DNA of 64,000 bases from Pseudomonas sp. UBA1879. Its GTDB lineage: Bacteria; Pseudomonadota; Gammaproteobacteria; Pseudomonadales; Pseudomonadaceae. The number at the start of each line of letters is the position of its first letter. Position 1 is the stretch's first letter. A program made the position numbers and the translations under genes. The notes beneath the pieces are model-generated. The model was not told where the DNA came from, did not search any database, and saw only the letters and a program-made list of their open reading frames with translations. Shown here piece by piece: positions 33,295 to 41,776 of the stretch. The stretch covers positions 248,001 to 312,000 of the forward strand of contig NZ_DDHJ01000001.1 of the NCBI RefSeq assembly GCF_002338065.1, read 5' to 3'.

Positions 33295-34221
33295 TCAGGC
33301 CTTCTTTTCTTCCGCCGCAGGTGCAGGCTTGTCGTTCGGATTGGCGATCAGGGCCTTGAGCTTGTCGCTCATCGGGAAGTTCAGGTTCAGGCCTTTAGGT
33401 GGGACTGGCTGGGTGAACCACTTGGCGTAGATCTTGTTGATCTCGCCGGATTTGTAGAGGCCGACGATTGCGTCGTCTACAGCTTTCTTGAAGGCAGGGT
33501 CGTCTTTGCGAACCATGCAGCCGTAGATTTCGAAGGACTGCGCAGTACCGGTCACCGCCCAGTCATCCGGCTTCTTGGCCTTGGCCATTTCGCCTGCCAG
33601 CAGTGCGTCGTCCATCATGAAGGCAACGGCACGACCCGACTCCAGCATCTGGAAGGACTCGCCGTGGTCTTTGGCGGAGATCACGTTCATGCCCATCTGC
33701 TTGTCAGCGTTCATGGACTTGAGAATGCGTTCCGACGTGGTGCCTGCGGTGGTCACGACGTTCTTGCCTTTCAGGTCGTCGAAATCCTTATAGGTGGAGT
33801 CTTTCTTGGCCAGCAGGCGAGTGCCGACTTCGAAGATGCCGACCGAGAAGTCGACTTGCTGTGCGCGCTCGGCGTTGTTGGTGGTCGAACCACACTCAAC
33901 GTCGACAGTGCCGTTCTGAACCAACGGGATGCGGGTCTGGGAGGTGACCAGGTTGTACTTGACGTTCAGGTCTGGCTTGTTCAGGTCTTTCTTGATGGCT
34001 TCAACGATGGCCAGCTGGATGTCGTGGGAGTAACCGACAGGCTTGCCGGACGCATCTGCGATGTACGAAAACGGAATTGATGAGTCGCGGTGACCGAGGG
34101 TGATGGTGCCGGAATCGTTGATTTTCTTGAGAGTGCCGGTCAGTTCGGCGGCCGATACTGGGGTGCTGATGAAAGCGGCGGCAGCAATGGCCACGCCCAG
34201 GATGTGGGGAACGATACGCAT
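33295..34221 (-). CDS. aatJ: Glutamate/aspartate periplasmic binding protein AatJ
   Basis: A 308-residue solute-binding protein with a signal peptide (MRIVPHILGVAIAAAAFIST through SAAE, about 24 residues) and a type-3 periplasmic binding fold related to GltI. The conserved pieces are GTITLGHRDSSIPFSY near the start and VECGSTTNNAERAQQVDFS. First gene of the aatJQMP operon. Upstream are a sigma-54 promoter, two AauR-type palindromes and an A-rich Crc/Hfq-like target over the translation start, so induction by acidic amino acids and carbon catabolite repression are both suggested. Confidence 0.96.
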   Translation of the reverse strand: MRIVPHILGVAIAAAAFISTPVSAAELTGTLKKINDSGTITLGHRDSSIPFSYIADASGKPVGYSHDIQLAIVEAIKKDLNKPDLNVKYNLVTSQTRIPLVQNGTVDVECGSTTNNAERAQQVDFSVGIFEVGTRLLAKKDSTYKDFDDLKGKNVVTTAGTTSERILKSMNADKQMGMNVISAKDHGESFQMLESGRAVAFMMDDALLAGEMAKAKKPDDWAVTGTAQSFEIYGCMVRKDDPAFKKAVDDAIVGLYKSGEINKIYAKWFTQPVPPKGLNLNFPMSDKLKALIANPNDKPAPAAEEKKA

Positions 34222-34235
34222 CTGTTTGTCCTCGA

Positions 34236-34248
34236 CTTTGTTTTTCTT
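34236..34248 (-). promoter_or_regulatory. Candidate Hfq/Crc target at the aatJ translation start
   Basis: The mRNA-sense sequence AAGAAAAACAAAG fits the catabolite activity motif AANAANAA and ends 14 nt before the aatJ ATG, next to the ribosome binding site GAGGAC. Confidence 0.5.
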
Positions 34249-34347
34249 ATGGGTCCGTGTTGGGTCGGCCCTATCGGTTTCAGAACGCTACAACGGCGGC
34301 CCAATCAGGCGGCACGCTACATCGGAGCAATCGTGAGTGAGTGTAGA

Positions 34348-34362
34348 GCATGAGTCATGCCA
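34348..34362 (-). promoter_or_regulatory. Sigma-54 (-24/-12) promoter of aatJQMP
   Basis: On the minus strand TGGCATGACTCATGC shows GG and GC with ten bases between them, close to the consensus TGGCAC-N5-TTGC. It lies about 130 bp before aatJ, with AauR-type sites 80-120 bp further upstream. Confidence 0.75.
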
Positions 34363-34438
34363 GGCACGTGACAGCATTTAAGTTGCTGAAAATCAGGGGA
34401 ATTTATTTTTTATTCAGTGGTATGGAGGCATTGGAGCG

Positions 34439-34452
34439 TACGGAATGCCGAA
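34439..34452. promoter_or_regulatory. AauR-type activator site, copy 2 (one mismatch)
   Basis: TACGGAATGCCGAA differs by one base from TTCGG-N4-CCGAA, the motif reported for AauR. Its start is 31 bp, about three helical turns, from the start of the perfect copy. Confidence 0.65.
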
Positions 34453-34469
34453 TGGGCGGGGAAGGAGTG

Positions 34470-34483
34470 TTCGGAAAACCGAA
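34470..34483. promoter_or_regulatory. AauR-type activator site, perfect copy
   Basis: TTCGGAAAACCGAA, a perfect palindrome, about 110 bp upstream of the -24/-12 promoter: the expected position for an enhancer-binding protein. Confidence 0.8.
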
Positions 34484-34580
34484 TGCGGGTCGGGGGAGAT
34501 CATTCAAAAACTGCGGGAATAAACTTGCTCAGGAAAGCGGTCTGTCAGACACAGGACGTGTGTGTCATCAATGGCCACTT

Positions 34581-34602
34581 CGCGAGCAAGCTCACTCTCA
34601 CA
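34581..34602. repeat. Single degenerate REP arm
   Basis: CGCGAGCAAGCTCACTCTCA, one arm of the REP family without its partner, between glpD and the aatJ control region. Confidence 0.7.
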
Positions 34603-34626
34603 ATGGTTTCACGGCACCCAGATGCC

Positions 34627-36165
34627 TCAGGCAGCTTCGATAGCACTCTTGTTACGCGCTACTTTATCCAGATAAGCCTGTACGTTCTGCTGCTCCTCCG
34701 GCGTCGTGAACAGGCCGAGCTTGGTCCGACGCCACAGGATGTCATCGGCTTTGCTCGCCCATTCCTCACCGCACAGGTAATCCACTTCGCGGCTGTAGAG
34801 GCTGCCACCCAAGTGTTCACCCAAATCTGCCAACCCCTGCGCACCCTCTAGGATCCGCCAGCTGCGCGAACCGTACGTAATCGACCAGCGCTTGGCGATG
34901 TCAGACGGCAGCCAAGGGCAACGCTGTTGCAGTTCAGTTGTCAGGGCCGCCGGTGTGCTCATGTTTTCCCCACCCGGCAGGCTTGATTTCGCGGTCCAGC
35001 TCGGCTTCATCTGAGTGAAGAACGGCGCCAGTTGCTGCATTGCCGATTCCGCCAGCTTGCGATAGGTCGTCAGCTTGCCGCCAAACACCGACAGAATCGG
35101 CGCTTCACCTGCGCCGCCGGACAACGACAGGGTGTAATCGCGGGTGATGGCTGAAGGGTTGTCGGATTCGTCATTGCACAACGGGCGGACGCCCGAATAG
35201 GTGCGAAGAATGTCGTCGCGGCTCAGCTGCTTCTTGAAGTGCTCGTTGACGATTTTCAGCAGGTAATCGGTTTCGCCCTCGGTAATCGCGACTTTGGATG
35301 GATCGCCGGTGTACTCCCGGTCGGTCGTGCCAATAATGGTGAAGCGATCCAGATACGGGATTGCGAAAACGATGCGCTGGTCTTCGTTCTGCAAGATAAA
35401 GGCATTTTCGCCCTCATACAGCTTCGGCACGATCAAGTGACTGCCCTGAATGAGGCGAATGCCGTATTGGGATTCAAGCTTCAAATCTTCGCGAATGAAC
35501 TTGGCGACCCACGGACCTGCCGCGTTCACCAGTGCCCGGGCGCGAATGGAGAACTGACCGCCATCGGCGCGCTCCATATTCAGCTGCCACACGCCTTGGC
35601 TTCGATGGGCGCTGAGGCAGCGGGTCTGGGTGTGAATGTGCGCACCTTTCTCGCGCGCTGCTATGGCGTTGAGGACCACCAAACGGGCGTCGTCGACCCA
35701 GCAATCGGAATATTCAAAGCCTTGGGTGATGCTCGCGTTCAACGGGCTTTCGGCGCCAAACCGCAGGCTTTTGGAGGCGGGCAGCTTTTCGCGTTTGCCA
35801 AGGTGGTCATACAGGAAAAGACCCGCACGGATCATCCACGCAGCGCGCAGGTGCGGCCGATGAGGCAGTACGAAACGCATGGGTTTGACGATGTGTGGTG
35901 CTTTTTCCAGCAGCACTTCTCGTTCTGCCAGCGCTTCACGCACCAGGCGGAATTCATAGTGCTCCAGATAGCGCAGGCCGCCGTGGATCAGCTTGCTACT
36001 GGCGGAAGAGGTATGGCTGGCCAGATCGTCCTTTTCGCAAAGGAACACTGAAAGACCACGCCCCGATGCGTCCGCTGCGATGCCGACGCCATTGATGCCA
36101 CCGCCGATCACGGCAATGTCGTAAACCTCGGAGAGCGGCGGGGTGGGCAAGGCGGAATGGGCCAT
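34627..36165 (-). CDS. glpD: Aerobic glycerol-3-phosphate dehydrogenase GlpD
   Basis: Peripheral membrane FAD enzyme that oxidises glycerol 3-phosphate to dihydroxyacetone phosphate and feeds electrons to ubiquinone. The 512 residues begin with the FAD dinucleotide fold DIAVIGGGINGVGIAADASG (GxGxxG about residues 21-28). The family motif SSASSKLIHGGLRYLEHYEF follows, and the C-terminal helical domain is present. A GlpR-type operator lies 57-69 bp upstream. The glp genes run glpK-glpR-glpD, all on the minus strand. Confidence 0.97.
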   Translation of the reverse strand: MAHSALPTPPLSEVYDIAVIGGGINGVGIAADASGRGLSVFLCEKDDLASHTSSASSKLIHGGLRYLEHYEFRLVREALAEREVLLEKAPHIVKPMRFVLPHRPHLRAAWMIRAGLFLYDHLGKREKLPASKSLRFGAESPLNASITQGFEYSDCWVDDARLVVLNAIAAREKGAHIHTQTRCLSAHRSQGVWQLNMERADGGQFSIRARALVNAAGPWVAKFIREDLKLESQYGIRLIQGSHLIVPKLYEGENAFILQNEDQRIVFAIPYLDRFTIIGTTDREYTGDPSKVAITEGETDYLLKIVNEHFKKQLSRDDILRTYSGVRPLCNDESDNPSAITRDYTLSLSGGAGEAPILSVFGGKLTTYRKLAESAMQQLAPFFTQMKPSWTAKSSLPGGENMSTPAALTTELQQRCPWLPSDIAKRWSITYGSRSWRILEGAQGLADLGEHLGGSLYSREVDYLCGEEWASKADDILWRRTKLGLFTTPEEQQNVQAYLDKVARNKSAIEAA

Positions 36166-36191
36166 CGGGGCCTCCTGTCAAGAATTCGATC

Positions 36192-36234
36192 ACGTTCGAT
36201 TTTGGCGAATTCGAACATTTACGTTCATTTTCGA
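36192..36234. promoter_or_regulatory. GlpR operator region upstream of glpD
   Basis: Contains CGTTCATTTTCGA (36222-36234), whose reverse complement TCGAAAATGAACG matches TCGAAAGTGAACG upstream of glpK except at one base. A second related element, ACGTTCGATTTT, is at 36192-36203. Confidence 0.7.
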
Positions 36235-36358
36235 AAATAGTAACGCAATAAGACAGAGCCCACCACTCGCTATTGATTGAAAATACTGATGGAAGGGGTG
36301 GAAAAGGAACAAAAGCGAACATTATGGGTGTGAAAAACGAGCGTTACGTCGCGTTAAA

Positions 36359-36450
36359 CCTGCAGGAGCGCGCTTGCCCGCGAGAGCGGCGCGTCAGATA
36401 CATCGTTTATCGCTGACATACCGCAATCGCGGGCAAGCGCGCTCCGACAG
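36359..36450. repeat. REP doublet between glpD and glpR
   Basis: Arms CCTGCAGGAGCGCGCTTGCC and the inverse GGGCAAGCGCGCTCCGACAG, about 50 bp apart. This is the GAGCGCGCTTGCC variant of the REP family. Confidence 0.9.
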
Positions 36451-36460
36451 TTGATACCAA

Positions 36461-37216
36461 TCAGACGACTTCCAGCCGGATCTTGTTCTGCGCCAGCAAT
36501 TGCGCCAAGGCCGGCGCGGGAGGCTGGTCGGTGACCAAGCAGTCGATGAGCGTGATTGGGCCCAGGCGTACCATCGCATTACGACCGAATTTGCTGGAGT
36601 CCGCCGCCAGAATCACCTGACGCGCATTGGCAATGATGGCCTGGGAGACGCGCACTTCCTGGTAATCGAAATCCAACAGGCTGCCGTCTTCGTCAATACC
36701 GCTGATGCCCACCAGCGCGAAATCGACCTTGAACTGGGTAATGAAGTCCACGCTCGCCTGGCCCACCACGCCGCCGTCCCGACGCACATTGCCCCCAGCC
36801 AGCAGTACCTCGAAGTCGTCCTTGCCGCTGAGGATCGACGCTACGTGCAGGTTGTTGGTGATGATTTTCAGGTGATTGTGGTTAAGCAGCGCGCGTGCGA
36901 TGGATTCAGTGGTCGTACCGATGTTGATGAACAGCGACGCGTGATCGGGGATCTGCGCGGCGATGGCTTCGGCGATGCGCTGTTTCTCGTCACGCATCTG
37001 ATCGGCACGCATGGCATACGCAGTGTTTTCGATGCTGGAGTCGTACGCCGCGCCGCCGTGATAGCGACGCAGGAGATTCATTTCCGCCAGCTGGTTGATG
37101 TCGCGCCGGATGGTTTGCGGGGTCACGACGAACAATTGGGCCATCTCTTCGATGCTGACGTAGCCGCGCTCACGGACCAGCTCGAGGATCTGCTGTTGAC
37201 GGGGTGGCAGATTCAT
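36461..37216 (-). CDS. glpR: DeoR-family glycerol-3-phosphate regulon repressor GlpR
   Basis: A 251-residue repressor with an N-terminal DeoR helix-turn-helix (RQQQILELVRERGYVSIEEM, then VTPQTIRRDINQLAE, then LLRRYHGGA) and a C-terminal phosphosugar-sensing domain (LFINIGTTTESIARAL, DFALVGISGIDEDGSL). It releases DNA on binding glycerol 3-phosphate. The start is ATG 37216, because AAGGAAG stands 5 nt before it; the frame six codons longer has no such site. It lies between glpK and glpD. Confidence 0.96.
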   Translation of the reverse strand: MNLPPRQQQILELVRERGYVSIEEMAQLFVVTPQTIRRDINQLAEMNLLRRYHGGAAYDSSIENTAYAMRADQMRDEKQRIAEAIAAQIPDHASLFINIGTTTESIARALLNHNHLKIITNNLHVASILSGKDDFEVLLAGGNVRRDGGVVGQASVDFITQFKVDFALVGISGIDEDGSLLDFDYQEVRVSQAIIANARQVILAADSSKFGRNAMVRLGPITLIDCLVTDQPPAPALAQLLAQNKIRLEVV

Positions 37217-37301
37217 TTTTCTTCCTTCGGGCAATGGCGCCCATGATGCCGCAGGCAGCCATTACCTGTCAGCCGGAAAAAGAAACGTGAACCCGATGAA
37301 A

Positions 37302-37392
37302 CCTGTAGGCGTGAGGTTCCTCGCGATAGTGCGGTGTCAGTAAACGATCTTGCACAGGCATGACGCTATCGCGAGCGCGCTCACTCCTACAG
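37302..37392. repeat. REP doublet between glpR and glpK
   Basis: CCTGTAGGCGTGAGGTTCCT on the left and the inverted arm GCGAGCGCGCTCACTCCTAC on the right, around CGCGATA/TATCGCG. It lies between the glpK stop codon and glpR. Confidence 0.85.
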
Positions 37393-37403
37393 GAGGTGTC
37401 GAT

Positions 37404-38909
37404 TTATTCGGTTTCTTCGTGCGGCTCCCAATCCCGCGTGCGCTCGACGGCCTTGCGCCACCCCGCATACAGCTTTTCCTTCTCGGTCTCATCGCACTGA
37501 GGCTCGAACTTGCGCTCGATCACTGCCTTGTCTTTCAACTCGTCCAGCCCACTCCAGAAACCGATGGCCAGGCCTGCCAGATACGCCGCACCCAAGGCCG
37601 TAGTTTCGCGCATTTTCGGGCGTTCGACGTGAGTGCCAAGAATATCGGCCTGGAATTGCATCAGGAAATTGTTCGCCACGGCGCCGCCGTCGACACGCAG
37701 CGCTTTAAGCGGCTCGGCGGCATCTTGTTGCATAGCATCGAGCACGTCGCGGGTCTGGTAAGCAATGGACTCCAGCGCGGCACGGATGATGTGATCGACC
37801 TTCACGCCACGGGTCAGGCCAAACAGCGCGCCACGGGCGTACGGGTCCCAGTACGGAGCGCCGAGCCCGGTAAATGCCGGCACCAAGTACACGCCGTTGC
37901 TGTTTTTCACCTTGGTGGCGAAATATTCGGTGTCCATGGAATCGTTGACGATCTTCAATTCGTCGCGCAGCCACTGCACCGTCGAGCCGCCATTGAAGAC
38001 TGCACCTTCCAGGGCATATGCCACTTCGCCACGGGGGCCGCAGCCGATGGTGGTGAGCAGGCCATGATTGGATTTCACGGCTTTCTTGCCCGTGTTCATA
38101 AGCAGGAAACAGCCGGTGCCGTAAGTGTTCTTTGCCTGACCGGGCTCCACGCACATCTGGCCGAACAGCGCCGATTGCTGGTCGCCTGCGATGCCAGCGA
38201 TGGCGATGCCGCTTTTGCTGTGGCCGTAGACTTCAGATGACGATTTCACCTCCGGCAGCATTTCCCGCGGCACGTCGAGCACGTCCAGCATCCGCTGATC
38301 CCACTCCAGCGTGTGGATGTTGAACATCATGGTGCGCGACGCGTTGGTGTAATCGGTGACGTGCACCTTGCCGCCGGTGAATTTCCAGATCAACCAGCTA
38401 TCGACGGTGCCAAACAGCAACTCGCCACGCCGGGCGCGCTCGCGACTGCCATCGACGTGATCGAGAATCCATTTCAACTTGCTACCGGAAAAGTACGGGT
38501 CGATGACCAGACCTGTGGTGTCGCGGATGTAGTCCTCAAGGCCGTCACGCTTGAGCTGCTGACAGATCTCGGTGCTGCGACGGCATTGCCAGACCACCGC
38601 GTTGTAAATCGGCCGACCGCTGTCTTTCTCCCAGACCACCGTGGTTTCGCGCTGATTGGTGATGCCGATGGCGGCGATCTGGTTGTGATGCAGATTGGCC
38701 TGTGCCAGCACTTTGGTCATGCAGGCGGTCTGGGTGGCGAAGATCTCCATCGGGTCATGCTCGACCCAGCCCGGCTGTGGGTAATGCTGGACAAACTCGC
38801 TCTGGGCGGTACTGACCACGTTGGCATCGCGGTCGAAGATGATCGCGCGGGAGCTGGTCGTTCCTTGATCGAGGGCGATGATGTAGTTCTTGTTGTCGTT
38901 GTCGGTCAT
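37404..38909 (-). CDS. glpK: Glycerol kinase GlpK
   Basis: Phosphorylates glycerol to glycerol 3-phosphate, trapping it in the cell. The 501 residues match the FGGY family: phosphate-1 motif ALDQGTTSSRAIIFD at the N-terminus, GIAGDQQSALFGQ and GTGCFLLMNTG in the middle, and VDGGAVANNFLMQF plus LGAAYLAGLAIGFW near the end. The start is ATG 38909 (MTDNDNKNYIIALDQG); the frame upstream crosses the operator and is not protein-like. The aquaglyceroporin gene glpF, usually directly upstream in Pseudomonas, is absent here. Confidence 0.97.
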   Translation of the reverse strand: MTDNDNKNYIIALDQGTTSSRAIIFDRDANVVSTAQSEFVQHYPQPGWVEHDPMEIFATQTACMTKVLAQANLHHNQIAAIGITNQRETTVVWEKDSGRPIYNAVVWQCRRSTEICQQLKRDGLEDYIRDTTGLVIDPYFSGSKLKWILDHVDGSRERARRGELLFGTVDSWLIWKFTGGKVHVTDYTNASRTMMFNIHTLEWDQRMLDVLDVPREMLPEVKSSSEVYGHSKSGIAIAGIAGDQQSALFGQMCVEPGQAKNTYGTGCFLLMNTGKKAVKSNHGLLTTIGCGPRGEVAYALEGAVFNGGSTVQWLRDELKIVNDSMDTEYFATKVKNSNGVYLVPAFTGLGAPYWDPYARGALFGLTRGVKVDHIIRAALESIAYQTRDVLDAMQQDAAEPLKALRVDGGAVANNFLMQFQADILGTHVERPKMRETTALGAAYLAGLAIGFWSGLDELKDKAVIERKFEPQCDETEKEKLYAGWRKAVERTRDWEPHEETE

Positions 38910-39009
38910 GTCGATTGCCTGGTGATAAAGCGGGTGTTCGGGACAGCCATCAGTGTACGTGCGAAAACCCACCAGGTGCTGGGGTGGTCTCACCGTGGAA
39001 CGCTGAATA

Positions 39010-39070
39010 TTCGTATTCGAAAAAATATAGACGGAAACGAACCTTGTCAAAGGTCGAAAGTGAACGAATG
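39010..39070. promoter_or_regulatory. GlpR operator/promoter region upstream of glpK
   Basis: Contains TCGAAAGTGAACG (39054-39066), shared with the glpD control region, plus the related elements TTCGTATTCGAA (39010-39021) and GGAAACGAACC (39033-39043). The region is AT-rich relative to its flanks. Confidence 0.7.
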
Positions 39071-39192
39071 AGACGTTTTGCTTGGCTGCCCGATTTTAAT
39101 TCGCGGGGTCCTCGTGACTGAGGCGTTTCGGTGGCAGATGGCCTAAAGTAACGCCAGCCAACACGAAACACCCTGGTCGCCTGGAGTGCTGC

Positions 39193-39663
39193 ATGACCCC
39201 CGCATTGGATTTGCTGAAAAAAGTTCGCGCCGAACACCGTGTTCACAGTTACGAACACGATCCCAAGGCCGCCTCCTATGGCCTGGAAGCCGCCGAAAAG
39301 CTGAATCTGCAACCCGCTCAAGTGTTCAAGACCTTGCTGGCCAGCACCGAAAAGGGCGAATTGCTGGTTGCCGTCGTGCCGGTGGTGGGCTCGCTGGATC
39401 TCAAGGCGCTGGCCCACGCGGCGGGTGCCAAGAAAGCGGAAATGGCGGACCCGGCCGCTGCACAGCGCGCTACGGGGTACTTGCTTGGGGGCATCAGCCC
39501 ATTGGGTCAAAAGAAGAGGCTGAGAACGTTCATCGACGAATCCGCCCAGCCGTTCGCGACCATTTTTGTCAGCGCTGGTCGCCGAGGGCTTGAGGTTGAA
39601 CTGTCTGCGGCGGTACTTGCTCAACATACCAGTGCGACATTTGCTCAAATTGGTCGTGAATGA
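39193..39663 (+). CDS. ybaK: Cys-tRNA(Pro)/Cys-tRNA(Cys) deacylase YbaK
   Basis: Trans-editing enzyme that hydrolyses Cys mischarged on tRNA-Pro. The 156 residues have the YbaK/EbsC fold: HSYEHDPKAASYGLEAAEKL at the N-terminus, the conserved VFKTLLA, the substrate-site lysine region VPVVGSLDLKALA and TGYLLGGISPLGQKK, with the conserved GGISP turn. The start is ATG 39193. Divergent from glpK. Confidence 0.94.
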   Translation: MTPALDLLKKVRAEHRVHSYEHDPKAASYGLEAAEKLNLQPAQVFKTLLASTEKGELLVAVVPVVGSLDLKALAHAAGAKKAEMADPAAAQRATGYLLGGISPLGQKKRLRTFIDESAQPFATIFVSAGRRGLEVELSAAVLAQHTSATFAQIGRE

Positions 39664-39750
39664 TCCGGATGCATCGTCAGACATGCCGTGCCCCGCTGTA
39701 ATCCGCTGACATAAAGCGGGGGCAGGGCGTTCGAATAACAAGGATTGGGG

Positions 39751-40548
39751 ATGCCTTCCATGCAGCTTGAATTTCATCAAGTCGATGCTTTCAGTGACCG
39801 CCCGTTCGCGGGCAACCCTGCGATGGTCTATCGCCTCGATGCCTGGTTGTCGGATGAGCTGATGCAACGCATCGCGACGGAACACAATTTGTCGGAAACT
39901 GCCTTCGTCGTGCGTGAGGCGCAAGGTTGGCACATTCGCTGGTTCACACCCACTCACGAAGTTCCACTGTGCGGGCATGCGACCCTGGCCTGCGCCTATG
40001 TGCTGCATGAGAAATACGGAGAAACGTCTGACAGCATCGCGTTCATCAGCAGGTCAGGCGCTTTAAGCGTGACCCGGGAAAACGGCCGGCTGTTGCTGGA
40101 TTTTCCTGCCATGCCGCCCAGCGAGGTGGGGGTGACTGTCGACATCGAGCGTGCGTTGAATACCGAAGTGGTGGACGTGCTGGGCTCGGCTGAATTGCTC
40201 GTCGTGCTCGAATCCGAACAGGCCGTGCGGGAGTGCAAACCTGATTTCGCGGCCATTGCGCGGTTGCCTTGGCCGGGCGTGATCGTCACCGCCAAAGGCG
40301 ATGGCGAGCGTTATGACTTCGTGTCCCGTTATTTCGCCCCTGCGATCGGCATTGCCGAAGACCCGGTGACCGGATCGACCCATTGCAGCCTCATCCCGTA
40401 TTGGTCGGCACGCCTGAATAAATTCAGCCTTACGGCTTATCAAAGTTCGGCCCGAGGGGGCGAGCTGTTCTGTCGTTTGGAAGGGGATCGGGTGAAGATC
40501 GGCGGGTATGCAACGCTGGTGGCGAGCGGGACGCTGACGCTGGGGTAG
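39751..40548 (+). CDS. PhzF-family isomerase/epimerase-like protein
   Basis: A 265-residue protein of the diaminopimelate epimerase fold. The PhzF hallmarks are DAFSDRPFAGNPAMV, the catalytic Glu in HNLSETAFV, RWFTPTHEVPLCGHATLA and GIAEDPVTGSTHCSLIPYW. PhzF itself isomerises DHHA in phenazine synthesis, but no other phenazine genes are here, so this is one of the many uncharacterised housekeeping paralogs. I choose ATG 39751 because AAGGA at 39740-39744 is correctly spaced; ATG 39760 is the alternative. Confidence 0.9.
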   Translation: MPSMQLEFHQVDAFSDRPFAGNPAMVYRLDAWLSDELMQRIATEHNLSETAFVVREAQGWHIRWFTPTHEVPLCGHATLACAYVLHEKYGETSDSIAFISRSGALSVTRENGRLLLDFPAMPPSEVGVTVDIERALNTEVVDVLGSAELLVVLESEQAVRECKPDFAAIARLPWPGVIVTAKGDGERYDFVSRYFAPAIGIAEDPVTGSTHCSLIPYWSARLNKFSLTAYQSSARGGELFCRLEGDRVKIGGYATLVASGTLTLG

Positions 40549-40578
40549 CGCGATTCTGTTGGCGCTCACCTATTTCAG

Positions 40579-40667
40579 GAGGAGTGAGCGTGTTCACGAC
40601 AGGCTGGAGTACATCCGCCACCTAAGCGAGGCAGTCCTGACCTCTTCGTGAGCACGCTGACTCCCAC
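40579..40667. repeat. Divergent REP-like doublet
   Basis: GAGGAGTGAGCGTGTTCACGA on the left is mirrored by TCGTGAGCACGCTGACTCCCA on the right with a few mismatches. It lies between the convergent phzF-like and ABC ATPase genes. Confidence 0.75.
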
Positions 40668-40702
40668 GGGATTGCAATTCAATCTATCAGAGCAAATGCC
40701 TG

Positions 40703-41776
40703 TCACATCGCAATGCCCGGGTGCACTCGGACACCGCCGCCCGCCGGGAACAGCACAAGGCGCTCAGCCGTCACATGAATCCCGACGTCATCCCCAGCGT
40801 GCGCATCGATGTGGCTGGGGAACAGCGCCTCCAATGGCGTTCCGCTTGGCAACTGCAAACGGTACAACGTCGCCGCACCCTTGAACGTCTTGCTTGTCAC
40901 GCGGGCTTTGATTGGGCTGTCTGACGCGTAGGCAAGGTCGTCGGGCCTGAGCAACACATCGACGGTGCCATTACTGTCGATGGCACAGGTCCCCCGCAGC
41001 ACGCCGATTTCGGTCTGCACCGATTCAGCGTCAATCGCTTGCCCACGAATGAAATAGCCCTGGCCGACAAAACTGGCGACATAGGGTGTCGCCGGTTGGC
41101 GATAGAGGTTGTAGGGCGTATCCCATTGTTCCAGACGTCCTTCTTTGAACACCCCTACCTGATCACTGACCGCGAAGGCTTCTTCCTGATCGTGGGTCAC
41201 CAGAATCGCGCTGGTGCCGCGGGCCTTGAGGATATCGCGCACTTCGTGGCTCAAGCGTCGGCGCAGCTCGCCGTCGAGGTTGGAGAAGGGTTCGTCGAGC
41301 AGCAGCAACTGCGGCTCGGGCGCTAAGGCCCGCGCCAGAGCGACGCGTTGCTGCTGTCCACCTGACAATTCGTGGGGATGCCGCTTGCCCAGCGCGGCGA
41401 GGTTGACCAGTTCCAGCATCTCTTCAACCACCTGCGCCTGACGCAGGTGATGACGGATGCCGAAGGCGATGTTGTCGGCCACCGTCAAATGCGGGAACAG
41501 TGCGTAATCCTGAAACACCATGCCAATCCGGCGCTTCTCGGGGGCAAGGGTGAAGCCAGGTCGGGAGATAACGTCGCCGGCGAGGACGATGTCGCCTGCG
41601 TGCACCGGCTCGAAACCGGCGATGGCCCGCAGTGTGGTGGTCTTGCCGCAACCTGACGAGCCCAAGAGGCAGCCGATGTCCCCTGCATTGAGGTGCAGAT
41701 TCAGGTTCTGCACCACGGATTGGCCTTGATACCCGCAGGCGAGGTCTCGCAGTTGCAGCAGCATCGAATCACTCAT
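40703..41776 (-). CDS. ABC transporter ATP-binding protein (iron(III)/spermidine importer type), no adjacent permease
   Basis: A 357-residue ATPase with Walker A GSSGCGKTT, signature LSGGQQQRVALARAL, Walker B LLLLDEPFSNLD and switch His in LVTHDQEEAF. The C-terminal 120 residues form a TOBE-type regulatory domain (LLRPDDLAYA, VTSKTFKGAATLYRLQLPSG). It resembles FbpC/PotA/CysA proteins. No permease or binding protein is encoded nearby, so its partner subunits must be elsewhere. The start overlaps the argF stop by 4 bp (ATGA), giving translational coupling to argF. P. aeruginosa has the same pair (PA3537-PA3538). Confidence 0.9.
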   Translation of the reverse strand: MSDSMLLQLRDLACGYQGQSVVQNLNLHLNAGDIGCLLGSSGCGKTTTLRAIAGFEPVHAGDIVLAGDVISRPGFTLAPEKRRIGMVFQDYALFPHLTVADNIAFGIRHHLRQAQVVEEMLELVNLAALGKRHPHELSGGQQQRVALARALAPEPQLLLLDEPFSNLDGELRRRLSHEVRDILKARGTSAILVTHDQEEAFAVSDQVGVFKEGRLEQWDTPYNLYRQPATPYVASFVGQGYFIRGQAIDAESVQTEIGVLRGTCAIDSNGTVDVLLRPDDLAYASDSPIKARVTSKTFKGAATLYRLQLPSGTPLEALFPSHIDAHAGDDVGIHVTAERLVLFPAGGGVRVHPGIAM

